Positions 7,349-16,106 of a stretch of DNA of 64,000 nucleotides are shown here, in pieces. Under the pieces are notes generated by a model. It searched no databases. It worked only from the letters and a program-made list of their open reading frames with translations, and was not told the DNA's origin. The stretch covers positions 62,001 to 126,000 of the forward strand of contig NZ_PZJP01000007.1 in assembly GCF_003206645.1 (NCBI RefSeq). Reading direction: 5' to 3'. Every line of letters starts with the position of its first letter. Positions within the stretch are counted from its first letter, which is position 1. Both the position numbers and the translations under genes were made by a program. The stretch is from Salinicola aestuarinus (GTDB taxonomy: Bacteria; Pseudomonadota; Gammaproteobacteria; Pseudomonadales; Halomonadaceae).

Positions 7349-9178
7349 ATGAAATTACCCACCAAGACACCGCCCCAACCCGCCCCGGATTCGCCGGCCG
7401 ATGTCGATGCCACACTCGACGGCGTCGATAGCGACCGGCTCAGCGCTCGTCACCTCTACTGGATGGGGTGGCGCGTTTCACGAATCGCCGAGTTCCTGGA
7501 CCTGCCACGCGGCACGATCGCGAGCTGGAAGCAGCGCGAGAAGTGGGATGACGCCACGCCCACCCAGCGCGTCGAAGGCGCGATGGAAGCGCGGATGGTT
7601 CAGCTGATCGTCAAGGACGCGAAAGAGGGGCGGGACTTCAAGGAAATCGACCTGCTCGGCAGGCAGATCGAACGCCTGGCACGAGTGCATCGATACGAGG
7701 GGAGCGGGAAAGAAGGCGACCTCAATCCGAACATCGAGCGGCGCAACGCCGGCGAAAAGAAGAAGCCCGCCCGCAATGACGTCGGCGACGAAGGCGTCAT
7801 TCAGATCGTCGAGGCGTTCGAGGCGTCACTGTTCGAGTATCAGCGTGGCTGGTACCGCTCGGGGCAGCACGAGCGCATCCGCAACCTGCTCAAGTCGAGG
7901 CAGATCGGCGCGACCTGGTACTTCGCTCGCGAAGCCATCGCCGACGCGGTGGAGACGGGCAAGAACAAGATTTTCATGAGCGCCAGCAAGGCGCAGGCGC
8001 ACATTTTCCGCAACTACATCGTCCAGTTCGTGAAGGAGACGACGGGCGTCGAGCTCAAGGGGGATCCGATCGTGTTGGCCAACGGCGCCGAGCTGCATTT
8101 CCTCGGCACGAACGCCAAGACGGCGCAGGGCTACCACGGCGACACTTATCTGGATGAGTACTTCTGGATCGTGGGCTTCGAGCAGTTCCGGAAAGTCACG
8201 TCCGGCATGGCCATGCACAAAAAGTGGCGCCAGACGTATTTCAGCACGCCGTCGTCAGTAGCTCACGAGGCGTACCCGTTCTGGACCGGAGAGCGCTACA
8301 ACAAGCGCCGCGCCAAGGCGGACCGAGTCGAGATCGACATTAGCCACTCGGCGCTCGCCGGCGGGGCGCACTGCGCGGATGGCCAGTGGCGTCAGATCGT
8401 GACGATTCATGATGCGATCGCCGGCGGCTGCGATCTGTTCGACATCGACCAGTTGCGGCTCGAGTACTCGGACGATGAGTTCGCGAACCTGCTGATGTGC
8501 GAATTCGTCGACGACTCGCAGTCGGCGTTCCCGATGATGACGATGCAGCGCTGCATGGTGGACAGCTGGGATCTGTGGCGTGACTGGAAGCCGTTCGCGA
8601 TGCGGCCGTTCGGGCAGGCCCCTGTTTGGATCGGCTATGACCCGGCGGGGGATGGCGAGAACAGCGACGGGGCGGGACTTGTGGTACTGGCACCGGCGAA
8701 GAACCGCAACGACCACCACCGGATCCTAGAGCAGCACCGCATCAAGGGCCACGATTACGAGGCTCAAGCGGAATTCATCAAACGGACGGCGAGCCGGTAC
8801 AACGTCCAGTACATCGGCATCGACACCAATGGGATGGGCGAGGCGGTCGCGCAACTCGTCTCGCGCTGGTTCCCCCGAGTCACCCGCCACCGCTACACCC
8901 CCGACAGCAAGGCCGCGCTGGTGCGCCAGGCGCAGCACATCATCAGCCACGGCCGTCTCGAATTCGACGCGCGCGATGTGATCGTCGCGCAGTCGTTCTC
9001 GGCGATCCGGCGCGAGCTCACGGCCAGCGGTCGCCAGTTCACCTATTCCGGTGGCCGCAACGCCACCACGGGCCATGCCGATCTGGCGTGGGCCACGATG
9101 CACGCACTCAGCAATGAGCCCGTCGACGTTCTCGCCGCTGGCGAACGCGGCGGCTCGATCATGGAGATCAACCAATGA
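7349..9178 (+). CDS. P: P2-like terminase large (ATPase) subunit P
   Basis: This 609-residue motor protein drives DNA packaging into procapsids. An N-terminal helix-turn-helix (ARHLYWMGWRVSRIAEFLDL) is followed by the ATPase, with a Walker A-like LKSRQIGATWYF and a Walker B segment TYLDEYFWI. The C-terminal RNase-H-like nuclease starts at IGYDPAGDGENSDGAGLVVL. Length is normal for gpP. It is divergent from O and overlaps the portal gene by 4 bp (ATGA). Confidence 0.95.
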   Translation: MKLPTKTPPQPAPDSPADVDATLDGVDSDRLSARHLYWMGWRVSRIAEFLDLPRGTIASWKQREKWDDATPTQRVEGAMEARMVQLIVKDAKEGRDFKEIDLLGRQIERLARVHRYEGSGKEGDLNPNIERRNAGEKKKPARNDVGDEGVIQIVEAFEASLFEYQRGWYRSGQHERIRNLLKSRQIGATWYFAREAIADAVETGKNKIFMSASKAQAHIFRNYIVQFVKETTGVELKGDPIVLANGAELHFLGTNAKTAQGYHGDTYLDEYFWIVGFEQFRKVTSGMAMHKKWRQTYFSTPSSVAHEAYPFWTGERYNKRRAKADRVEIDISHSALAGGAHCADGQWRQIVTIHDAIAGGCDLFDIDQLRLEYSDDEFANLLMCEFVDDSQSAFPMMTMQRCMVDSWDLWRDWKPFAMRPFGQAPVWIGYDPAGDGENSDGAGLVVLAPAKNRNDHHRILEQHRIKGHDYEAQAEFIKRTASRYNVQYIGIDTNGMGEAVAQLVSRWFPRVTRHRYTPDSKAALVRQAQHIISHGRLEFDARDVIVAQSFSAIRRELTASGRQFTYSGGRNATTGHADLAWATMHALSNEPVDVLAAGERGGSIMEINQ

Positions 9179-10230
9179 CAGCAACGGCGGAAAAACCGCG
9201 CATGCGGGTACCGGCTACGTTATCCGCGCCGGCACCGGCGCGCGCCCAGGCCTTCACGTTCGGCGAGCCGGTGCCGGTCATCGACATGCAGGATTTTCTC
9301 TACACCGGCTGCTGGATGCTCGGCTCGCGCTGGTACGAACCGCCGATCGACCTGGCCGCGCTCGCCAAGACGTACCGGGCGACGGCGCACCACGGTTCGT
9401 CGTTGCAGGTGAAGCGGAACATTCTGAGTCGCTCGTTCGTACCGCATCCTTTGCTGAGCCGGCAGGCGTTCCGGGCACTGGTCAACGATTATCTGGTGTT
9501 TGGCAACGCCTACGCCGAGCAGGTGTTCGGACGGCTGGGTCGGCTGCTCGAGATCCGACCCGCGCAGGCACGGTTCGTGCGGCGGGGTGTGGAAGCGGGG
9601 CAATACTGGTGGACGTGCGACTGGCGTCAGCCGGCGGAGTTCGAGCGCGGCTCGATCGTTCATCTGCTCGAGCCGGATATCAATCAGGAGATCTACGGCG
9701 TGCCGGACTACTTGGGGGCGCTGCAGTCCGTGCTGCTCAACGAGAACGCTACTCTGTTCCGAAGACGCTACTACCTGAACGGCTCGCACGCAGGATTCAT
9801 CATGTACGTGAGCGACCCGAACGTGAATCAGGAAGACGTCGACTCCATGCGATCGGCGCTCAAGGATAGCCGGGGCATGGGCAACTTCCGCAACCTGTTC
9901 ATGCACTCACCGGATGGCAAGAAGGACGGCATCCAGGTGATTCCGCTAAGCGAAGTGGCCGCCAAGGATGAATTCGCCGGCATCAAGAAGACCACCCGCG
10001 ACGACGCACTGGCTGGCCACCGCGTACCGCCGCAGCTTATGGGCGTCATGCCGGACAATGTCGGTGGGTTCGGTGACGTGGAGAAAGCGGCGAGGGTGTT
10101 CGTCACCAACGAACTCGAACCGCTCCAGGCGGTGTTCCTCGAGATCAACGACATCGTGGGGCAGGAGGTGGTGAGGTTCCGGCCGTATGAGCTGGGTACT
10201 ACGAAGGAGGAATCGCCGCCGCTCGTCTGA
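9175..10230 (+). CDS. Q: P2-like portal protein Q
   Basis: This 351-residue protein is the head portal through which DNA enters and leaves (PBSX/P2 portal family). Typical segments are MLGSRWYEPPIDLAALAKTY, HHGSSLQVKRNIL, YLVFGNAYAEQV and MPDNVGGFGDVEKAARVF. It is the last gene of the P-Q operon, followed by a terminator at 10251 and the cos-like site, the same order as in P2. Confidence 0.95.
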   Translation: MTATAEKPRMRVPATLSAPAPARAQAFTFGEPVPVIDMQDFLYTGCWMLGSRWYEPPIDLAALAKTYRATAHHGSSLQVKRNILSRSFVPHPLLSRQAFRALVNDYLVFGNAYAEQVFGRLGRLLEIRPAQARFVRRGVEAGQYWWTCDWRQPAEFERGSIVHLLEPDINQEIYGVPDYLGALQSVLLNENATLFRRRYYLNGSHAGFIMYVSDPNVNQEDVDSMRSALKDSRGMGNFRNLFMHSPDGKKDGIQVIPLSEVAAKDEFAGIKKTTRDDALAGHRVPPQLMGVMPDNVGGFGDVEKAARVFVTNELEPLQAVFLEINDIVGQEVVRFRPYELGTTKEESPPLV

Positions 10231-10248
10231 CGCTAACCGCTCTGATCG

Positions 10249-10273
10249 AAGCCGCCCACCCGGGCGGCTTTTT
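10249..10273 (+). terminator. Rho-independent terminator after portal gene Q
   Basis: GCCGCCC (10251-10257) pairs with GGGCGGC (10262-10268) around a 4-nt loop and is followed by TTTTT. It lies about 20 bp after the Q stop and ends the P-Q operon. Confidence 0.85.
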
Positions 10274-10335
10274 CGTGCGCAGCCGTCACAGCGTTATCCA
10301 CAGCCGGTTTGGATGCTCAGCACCGCCGGCGCGCC

Positions 10336-10354
10336 GTCGACTCCCCGCCCCGCC
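10336..10354. other. P2-like cos core (candidate cohesive-end site)
   Basis: The 19 bases here match the complement of the P2 cos sequence as I recall it at about 14 of 19 positions, including an unbroken TCCCCGCC block followed by CGCC. Location supports the call: in P2, cos lies just past the 3' end of Q. A perfect DnaA-box match (TTATCCACA, 10294-10302) lies 34 bp away; its role, if any, is unknown. The terminase genes M and P that would cut here are intact. Confidence 0.55.
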
Positions 10355-10360
10355 TGCGCG

Positions 10361-10770
10361 CTAAATGGGTCGGTTTTGTTGCAGCGTTGCAGCGGTCGCT
10401 TTCGCCCGTAGTTTCTGGGCCGGGTGGCAGTGTGGACACATTGGGTTTTGGCTCGGAATGTTGCGTTCTGAAGATGGCCTGGCGGGGAACAAGTAGGAGA
10501 AGTTGGTTGGTGCCGGGCTGTACCATGAGTGTACCAAGGTGGCCGCTAGCCCAGTGCTCACGCGCTATATGGTCCGATCCATCATCGGCGCGACGGAGAA
10601 CGTCCTATCAAGCCTGGGCCGCGTGGTTGTAGGCTTCGTCGGGTTTGGGCGACTTTCGGTATTATCCATAGCTGGTAATATTTACAGTGGTTTTGCTGCG
10701 TTTTGCGCGTCGTGATGTCACAAACCAGGCACTACGGGGCGGTCGGATTTGTCACATCGAGGAGGGTACG
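10361..10770. other. Non-coding prophage remnant between cos and integrase fragment
   Basis: No convincing gene is present on either strand. The only structure I see is the direct repeat TGTACCA at 10519-10525 and 10530-10536, separated by 4 nt, which could be integrase arm-type sites. In an intact P2 lysogen this position would hold old, tin, A, cox and the repressor; none is recognisable. Confidence 0.5.
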
Positions 10771-11040
10771 GTGGCCACCATCATGAAGCGGCGAAAAAAG
10801 GACGGCAGTCTCTCATACCTGGCCCGAATCCGCATCGCTCGAAAAGGGACCGGAGACGATACAGAGTCGCGCACGTCCCCGCGAAAAGCGATGGCCGAGG
10901 CATGGTCGGCGCGGCGAGATTGAACGGCAGGCGACAGGGGTATCGTCTCTGCCGAAGGGAGAAACGTTGCGGCGGGCGACGCGTTCGAGGGTTACCTTCA
11001 CGAGTTCGGGCAGGGCGATGACGGTGCGCCATCGCCCTTG
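10771..11040 (+). pseudogene. Phage integrase N-terminal fragment, frameshifted
   Basis: From GTG 10771, with GGAGGG just upstream, the translation VATIMKRRKKDGSLSYLARI, followed by the SRTSPRKAMAEAW segment, is the arm-binding N-terminus of tyrosine phage integrases. The frame stops at 10923 after about 50 residues. Downstream, other frames continue the family pattern: RRGEIERQ-like at about 10911-10935, then GDAFEGYLHEFGQ near 10977-11015. At least two frameshifts have therefore occurred, and the core-binding and catalytic domains are missing. The prophage cannot excise with this copy. Confidence 0.75.
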
Positions 11041-11160
11041 GCTTGTTGTGGAACGTTAATTGACCCCGCACCACCGTTATTTGTCAGAGATCGCTTACAG
11101 ATAGGTTCATGGTGATGTTGTAAGCTGCGCCCCCTTGGTTGTTGGTCAAGAGGGGATGAC

Positions 11161-11895
11161 ATGAAGAAAGTGCCAGTTGTGACACGATTTTATGTTGCTT
11201 TTGCGGCTTTGATGTTTGTGTGGATGTGTTTTGTCATCGGGGTTATGAATCGAGGAAGACCCAAGCTGGGGATTATTACGAGAACCGACTTTTTGGGCTG
11301 GAGCTTTGATTCAAGGCTACTGTTTGTAATGGTACTCTTTGTCCTGTTGGTTACCGCCGGTGCTGCCTTGGTTGCCTATTTTATCGAAAAGCGTTTTGGG
11401 GGTGTTGCGGCCGTGCTGCCCGCTGCTTTTATTGTGGTGGCCATTTATTATGTCCCCTATGTGCCTCAGGATCATGTGGGCGAGTTTGCTTTTGACTCTC
11501 ATGACATATACCCCGTTACACACAAAACCCTTTATGGGCCGAACGACGAGACTGAAAACGTGCTGTCGCCGTTGCTGATCATGTCGGATCGTCATTATGA
11601 CTGGTCGAAGTCATCGGTTGAATGCCCGAGTTATTATCTCGATAGAGAGGGTGCGGCATTTATTGGTAAAAGTTACGATTTTAAGGAGAGGGAGAATTAT
11701 AGTGCCCGCTATACATCGGCGCAGGGCGGCGATCCACTCGATGCCGAACGGGTATGCCAACAGTACAAAGACAAGATTGTATCGGCGCACGATTGGAAAA
11801 AAGTCGACCACGAGACGCTGTCGAAGTGGTATCAGCAGGGTCTGCTTTCGATGGATTATGCGGATTCCGCTTCGAGCGTCTATCACGCAGATTGA
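11161..11895 (+). CDS. AT-rich membrane protein of unknown function
   Basis: This 244-residue protein has three predicted membrane segments (about residues 8-28, 54-78 and 82-100), then a soluble C-terminal region of about 140 residues rich in Tyr, Asp and Lys. AGAGGGG lies 6 nt before the ATG, so translation is plausible. Base composition is clearly lower in GC than flanking core genes, and it sits between an integrase fragment and a decayed phage gene, indicating horizontal acquisition. I recognise no family. Two Cys residues (CPSYYL and VCQQYK) in the soluble part might form a disulphide if it is periplasmic. Confidence 0.6.
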   Translation: MKKVPVVTRFYVAFAALMFVWMCFVIGVMNRGRPKLGIITRTDFLGWSFDSRLLFVMVLFVLLVTAGAALVAYFIEKRFGGVAAVLPAAFIVVAIYYVPYVPQDHVGEFAFDSHDIYPVTHKTLYGPNDETENVLSPLLIMSDRHYDWSKSSVECPSYYLDREGAAFIGKSYDFKERENYSARYTSAQGGDPLDAERVCQQYKDKIVSAHDWKKVDHETLSKWYQQGLLSMDYADSASSVYHAD

Positions 11896-11929
11896 AGCGG
11901 CCTTGCAAGCTTCCAGACCTCTGAAACAA

Positions 11930-12250
11930 ACCGCATGATAATCGACGATAGGCGTCTCAAGCTATCGTCGGTGAACCCCAGCAGCTCGCACTGGGTGTAT
12001 TCCCAACGCGGGCGATTTTGGCGACGCGATCGCGCTGGCCGTATTGATGTGTCAGCGCAACGCTGGCGACGCGGCCCTAAAGCCGGCGGTGGCGCCGCTG
12101 GCTGGTGATCGGGTCCGTAGGTGCTTGGCGGTGTGGATCGAAGGGAACATGGCATGACGATGGATGGCTCCCTGGCGACCACGAGCGCGTCTTCCAACCG
12201 AAAAGGCTATCTTCCACCGAGACGGGTCGTCGTCAGTCAGAAAGGTGATC
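11930..12250 (-). pseudogene. Decayed second copy of phage tail gene S
   Basis: Read on the minus strand, one frame gives RHAMFPSIHTAKHLRTRSPA and GATAGF, closely matching the MFSTIRTAKYLRTR...ATAGF segment of intact S at 1670-2125. A second frame gives RPRWEYTQCELLGFTDDSLR, matching RVKYAERELLGFSEADRER. At nucleotide level, blocks such as CAGCAGCTCGC and GACGCGATCGCGC are shared. The two halves are in different frames and the N-terminus is degraded. It is diverged from the intact copy, so it likely comes from an older, related prophage at this tRNA site. Confidence 0.8.
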
Positions 12251-12349
12251 ACTGATGAAATGATGCAGGGTATTAAGTCCTAACATAAAGAGTGCAGCCA
12301 ATGAACGGGCAGGCGACGGGAGGCGACTGGGTCGAGACATTGCAGGAGC

Positions 12350-12436
12350 TGGTGCCCGGAGTCGGACTCGAACCGACACGACCTAAAGGTCGAGGGATTT
12401 TAAATCCCTTGCGTCTACCGATTTCGCCATCCGGGC
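12350..12436 (-). tRNA. tRNA-Leu (TAA anticodon)
   Basis: On the minus strand, GCCCGGATGGCGAAATCGGT begins an 87-nt class II tRNA with a long variable arm, anticodon loop with TAA, T-loop GGTTCGAGTCC and encoded CCA. The acceptor stem GCCCGGA/TCCGGGC pairs fully. It is the last gene of the Gly-Cys-Leu cluster (glyW-cysT-leuZ order), and its 3' end faces the prophage remnants, as expected for an integration site. Confidence 0.97.
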
Positions 12437-12501
12437 TGACGAGCTGGGCGTGCTGATACTTCAGGAAAGGTGGAACCGTAGCGGTTCGGATCTTGCGGGG
12501 G

Positions 12502-12575
12502 TGGAGGCTGGAGTCGGAATCGAACCGGCGTACACGGAGTTGCAGTCCGCTGCATAACCACTCTGCCATCCAGCC
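12502..12575 (-). tRNA. tRNA-Cys (GCA anticodon)
   Basis: A 74-nt tRNA on the minus strand starting GGCTGGATGGCAGAGTGG, with anticodon GCA in GACTGCAACTC, T-loop GGTTCGATTCC and encoded CCA. It is the middle gene of the Gly-Cys-Leu cluster. Confidence 0.97.
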
Positions 12576-12584
12576 ATTGAGTTG

Positions 12585-12659
12585 TGGAGCGGGAAAGGAG
12601 ATTCGAACTCCCGACCCTCGCCTTGGCAAGGCGATGCTCTACCACTGAGCTATTCCCGC
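12585..12659 (-). tRNA. tRNA-Gly (GCC anticodon)
   Basis: A 75-nt tRNA on the minus strand starting GCGGGAATAGCTCAGTGG, with anticodon GCC in CTTGCCAAG, T-loop AGTTCGAATCT and encoded CCA. It is the first gene of the cluster, directly behind a near-consensus promoter. Confidence 0.97.
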
Positions 12660-12674
12660 TCAACTCGAGGACGT

Positions 12675-12702
12675 ATTATAGGGATAAATCCGTAGGTGTC
12701 AA
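12675..12702 (-). promoter_or_regulatory. Sigma-70 promoter of the Gly-Cys-Leu tRNA operon
   Basis: On the minus strand TTGACA (12697-12702) is separated by 16 bp from TATAAT (12675-12680), both perfect consensus hexamers. The predicted start lies about 10 bp before tRNA-Gly. The tRNAs can therefore be transcribed independently of the upstream pgsA. Confidence 0.88.
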
Positions 12703-12721
12703 ACGCTTATGCGAAATTCCT

Positions 12722-13270
12722 TCATAGCGAACGTGTCAGTTCCGGCCAGGCGGCACGGAGATATTGGATCATCGACCAGAGCGTCAGCGCCGCGGCGATA
12801 TAGAGCAGCACGACGCCCAGACTTGCGAGGGCGGAAGCGGGTGGGAAGCCGAGCAGAATCAACAGCGCGATCATCTGCAGCGTCGTCTTCGATTTGCCGA
12901 TCCAGGAAACCGCCACGCTTTTGCGCTGGCCGATCTCCGCCATCCATTCACGCAGGGCAGAGATGACGATCTCGCGTCCGATGATCACCAGCGCCGGCAA
13001 CGTCAGCCAGAACACCTCGTAGCGCTCGATCAGCAGCGCCAGTGCCACGCCGACCATGACCTTGTCGGCGACCGGGTCCAGGAAAGCCCCGAACGGCGTG
13101 CTCTGATTCCACTTTCGAGCGAGATAGCCGTCCAGCCAGTCCGTGACGGCCGCCACGCCGAAAAGCCCGGCGGTGACCGGCAGGCTCCAGCTATAGGGCA
13201 GGTAGAACAGCACCACCAGCAGCGGAATGATGACGATTCTTGCCAGGGTGAGCATGTTGGGAATGTTCAT
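12722..13270 (-). CDS. pgsA: CDP-diacylglycerol-glycerol-3-phosphate 3-phosphatidyltransferase
   Basis: This 182-residue inner-membrane enzyme makes phosphatidylglycerol phosphate, the committed step to phosphatidylglycerol and cardiolipin. The CDP-alcohol phosphatidyltransferase motif D-G-x2-A-R-x8-G-x3-D-x3-D is present as [11 protein letters not shown]...[11 protein letters not shown]. Four or more membrane segments are evident. It lies between uvrC and the tRNA cluster, the conserved gammaproteobacterial order uvrY-uvrC-pgsA-glyW-cysT-leuZ. Confidence 0.95.
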   Translation of the reverse strand: MNIPNMLTLARIVIIPLLVVLFYLPYSWSLPVTAGLFGVAAVTDWLDGYLARKWNQSTPFGAFLDPVADKVMVGVALALLIERYEVFWLTLPALVIIGREIVISALREWMAEIGQRKSVAVSWIGKSKTTLQMIALLILLGFPPASALASLGVVLLYIAAALTLWSMIQYLRAAWPELTRSL

Positions 13271-13330
13271 CGAGCCGCTAACGTCCTTACGGGTGTTTGA
13301 GGTCGAGCATTTTACGCCCGACGGTAGCGC

Positions 13331-15172
13331 TCATCCATGCAGCGCTTGGTGAATGGTACTGGCCATCTGATCATTGATGCCTGGCACGCGGGCCAGATCG
13401 TCCCGCGTCGCCTTGCGCACCCCCTGTAGACCGCCAAAGTAGCGCAGCAGTTCACGCCGCCGCTTGGGGCCGACACCGGGGATGTCCTGAAGCGTGGAGG
13501 TGCGCCGCTGTTTGTCCCGGCGCTGGCGGTGGCCGGTGATCGCAAAGCGGTGCGCCTCGTCGCGAATGTGCTGAAGCAGGTGCAGCGCCGGCGAGCTAGT
13601 GTCGAGATTGAGTGTTCGATCGACCGTTTCGATGAACAGTGTCTCCAATCCTGCCTTGCGTGTCGTCCCCTTCGCCACGCCGATCAGCGTAACACCGATG
13701 ACGCCCAGTTCGGCGATGACCTCCCGCGCCATGTTGAGCTGGCCTTTGCCGCCGTCGACGATGAGGATGTCGGGCAACTTGCCTTCGCCTTTCTGCAGCC
13801 GCTTGAAGCGCCGGGTCAGTGCCTGGCGCATGGCGGCATAATCATCGCCGGCGGCGACATCCTCGATGTTGAACCGTCGATAGTCGGATTTGACCGGGCC
13901 CTCGTGATCGAACACCACGCAGGAGGCGACTGTGGCCTCGCCCTGGCTATGGCTGATATCGAAGCACTCCAGCCGCGCCGGCGCATCCTCGATGTCCAGT
14001 GCCTGACGCAGCGATTCAAAGCGTTTGCTGAGCTGGCTTCGGTTGGCGAGCTGCGTTGCCAGATGCTGCTCGGCGTTGGTGATCGCCAAGCGTTTCCACT
14101 GGGCGCGGTGGCCCCGCACCTGAGATGCAAGGCGAACCTTGCGCCCCGCGCTCTCCTGAAGCGCTGCCTGCAGCACGTCGCCATCGCTCAGCGCATGTGA
14201 AGTAATGATCTCCTGCGGGATCTCCTTCGACTGACCGAGGTAGAACTGGCTGACGAACTCGCTCAGTAGATCGCTCGCCCCAAGGTCCAGCCCGTTATCC
14301 GGTTGCTGATGCCGCGCGCCCAGCATGCGCCCCTGACGGATCGCCAGTACGCTGATGCAGAGCCCGCCGGGCTGTTCGGCCAGGGCGAAGATATCGGCGT
14401 CGCCCTCGGCATTGTCGACGAACTGCTTCTCCTGCAGTCGACGAATCTGCTGGACCTGGTCGCGAAGACGCGCGGCTTCCTCGAAGTCGAGCGTCTGGCT
14501 CGCCTGCTCCATTGCCTGGGTCAGCTGTTCGGTCACCTGTTCGTTGCGACCCTCGAGACACATCATCGCGTGCTCGATGTCGCGCTGGTAATCCTCCTTG
14601 CTGATGTAGTCCACGCAAGGTGCGCTGCAGCGCTTGATCTGATACTGCAGGCAGGGGCGATGGCGATGGGCAAAGACGCTGTCCTCGCAGTTGCGAATGC
14701 GAAAGATCTTCTGCATCAGCGACAGGCTCTCGCGCACGGCGGTCGAGCTCGGATAGGGGCCGAGATAGCGCCCGTCCCGCCGCTTCTGACGCACGCGCTT
14801 GAACTCCAGCGCGGGGTAGGGGTGGCGGTCGGAAACGAAAACGTAGGGGTAGGATTTATCGTCGCGCAGCAGGATGTTGTACGGCGGACGAATCTCCTTG
14901 ATCAGGGTCTGCTCGAGCAGCAGCGCCTCGGTCTCCGTTCGCGTGATCGTCACCTGAATGTCCTGAATCCGGGAGACGAGCGCCTGCGTTTTGGTATTCA
15001 ACGCACCGCGGAAATAGCTGGATAGGCGCGCCTTAAGCCGCTTTGCCTTGCCGACGTAGAGCACGTTGGCGTGCTCGTCGAGCATGCGATAGACGCCGGG
15101 CGACTCGGAGACGGTCTTGAGAAAGTGCTTGGCGTCGAAGGACGCGGGGGGATCGGTCGGGGTGTCGCTCAT
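13331..15172 (-). CDS. uvrC: Excinuclease ABC subunit C
   Basis: This 613-residue nuclease makes both incisions in UvrABC nucleotide excision repair. Domains in order: GIY-YIG nuclease at the N-terminus (SPGVYRMLDEHANVLYVGKA), a UVR UvrB-contact helix (LDFEEAARLRDQVQQIRRLQ, about residues 230-250), the RNase H-like 3' endonuclease with CFDISHSQGE near residue 400, and a C-terminal helix-hairpin-helix pair (IPGVGPKRRRELLRYFGG, then VPGINDQMA). Length is normal. It lies downstream of gacA and upstream of pgsA on the same strand. Confidence 0.97.
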   Translation of the reverse strand: MSDTPTDPPASFDAKHFLKTVSESPGVYRMLDEHANVLYVGKAKRLKARLSSYFRGALNTKTQALVSRIQDIQVTITRTETEALLLEQTLIKEIRPPYNILLRDDKSYPYVFVSDRHPYPALEFKRVRQKRRDGRYLGPYPSSTAVRESLSLMQKIFRIRNCEDSVFAHRHRPCLQYQIKRCSAPCVDYISKEDYQRDIEHAMMCLEGRNEQVTEQLTQAMEQASQTLDFEEAARLRDQVQQIRRLQEKQFVDNAEGDADIFALAEQPGGLCISVLAIRQGRMLGARHQQPDNGLDLGASDLLSEFVSQFYLGQSKEIPQEIITSHALSDGDVLQAALQESAGRKVRLASQVRGHRAQWKRLAITNAEQHLATQLANRSQLSKRFESLRQALDIEDAPARLECFDISHSQGEATVASCVVFDHEGPVKSDYRRFNIEDVAAGDDYAAMRQALTRRFKRLQKGEGKLPDILIVDGGKGQLNMAREVIAELGVIGVTLIGVAKGTTRKAGLETLFIETVDRTLNLDTSSPALHLLQHIRDEAHRFAITGHRQRRDKQRRTSTLQDIPGVGPKRRRELLRYFGGLQGVRKATRDDLARVPGINDQMASTIHQALHG

Positions 15173-15373
15173 GGTGTCAGTATATCAAAGTCCCACCGAT
15201 ACGCCGTTGAAACCGTGGGTTTTAACGGCTTTCTGTCGCCTTGCGGCCCATCGCCTTCGGTCGCTCATCGCGGCACGTCGGTGGGTGACTCTTTAGACAG
15301 TGACGCAACGCGGATCCGGGCGCTGCGATCAAGGTGGCAGCGTGCTGGGGTGCCGGTTGTGTGGTGCGCCGGG

Positions 15374-16021
15374 CTACCCATCAGGGTTGAAGCCTTCGAT
15401 GAGGCCGTGCTTCAGACCGAGGTGCGTGAGTTCGACATCGGACTGAACCTGCAGTTTGTCGAAGATTCGATAGCGATAGGTGTTGACGGTCTTGGGGCTT
15501 AGGCAGAGCTGCTCTGAAATACGGCTTACCTTGTTGCAGTGAATGATCATCATCGCGATCTGCAGTTCGCGGTGGGAGAGCTGGTCGAAGGGATTCTGTG
15601 AACCCTCGCTTCTCGCCAGTACCACTCGCTGTGCTATATCGGGACTGATGAAGCGTTCGCCTCTGAACACGCGGCGTACGGCGCTGATCAACTGGTCGAG
15701 TTCCGTGCCTTTGCTGATGAAGCCGGCCACGCCCGCGTCGAGCAGACGCTGGGTCGTTGGCTCCTCGATCTGCCCGGTTAGTACGACAATGCGGACTTCC
15801 GGCTGGGCCTTGAGCAACTTCATGATGGCTTCGATGCCGCCGATACCCGGCATCCGGATATCCATTAGCACGACGTCGGGAACGAACTGCCGGCAAGCGG
15901 TCAGTGCACTTTCGCCACTGTCCGCTTCCGCCACGACCTCGATGTCAGCCTCACTGGAGAGCACGCGAGCGATGCTGGCGCGAACCAGGTTATGATCATC
16001 GGCGACGACTACGTTAATCAA
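15374..16021 (-). CDS. gacA: Response regulator GacA/UvrY
   Basis: This 215-residue two-component regulator has a receiver domain with acidic pair D8-D9, phospho-acceptor D54 (VVLMDIRMPG) and the conserved Lys in FISKGTEL. A LuxR-type HTH follows (LSHRELQIAMMII...SPKTVNTYRYRIFDKL). GacA/UvrY is phosphorylated by GacS/BarA and activates small RNAs that sequester CsrA/RsmA. Linkage to uvrC is the diagnostic arrangement. Candidate target RNAs of the CsrB/Rsm type occur in the same window at 41765-43432. The GacS sensor is not in the window. Confidence 0.93.
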   Translation of the reverse strand: MINVVVADDHNLVRASIARVLSSEADIEVVAEADSGESALTACRQFVPDVVLMDIRMPGIGGIEAIMKLLKAQPEVRIVVLTGQIEEPTTQRLLDAGVAGFISKGTELDQLISAVRRVFRGERFISPDIAQRVVLARSEGSQNPFDQLSHRELQIAMMIIHCNKVSRISEQLCLSPKTVNTYRYRIFDKLQVQSDVELTHLGLKHGLIEGFNPDG

Positions 16022-16106
16022 GAAAGCTCCTGTAGTGGCTGATCCGCGCTTTGGGTCTCTATGTTTGGGTCTCTAAGCAACATCACCTTCATGTCCACTC
16101 GATTCG

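Noticed and set aside
10294..10302. Perfect DnaA box near the cos-like site
   Set aside because: A single 9-bp match without clustering or an AT-rich unwinding region does not support an origin.
11883..12252. Two overlapping minus-strand frames as separate small genes
   Set aside because: Together they reproduce gene S in two frames, so they are one pseudogene.
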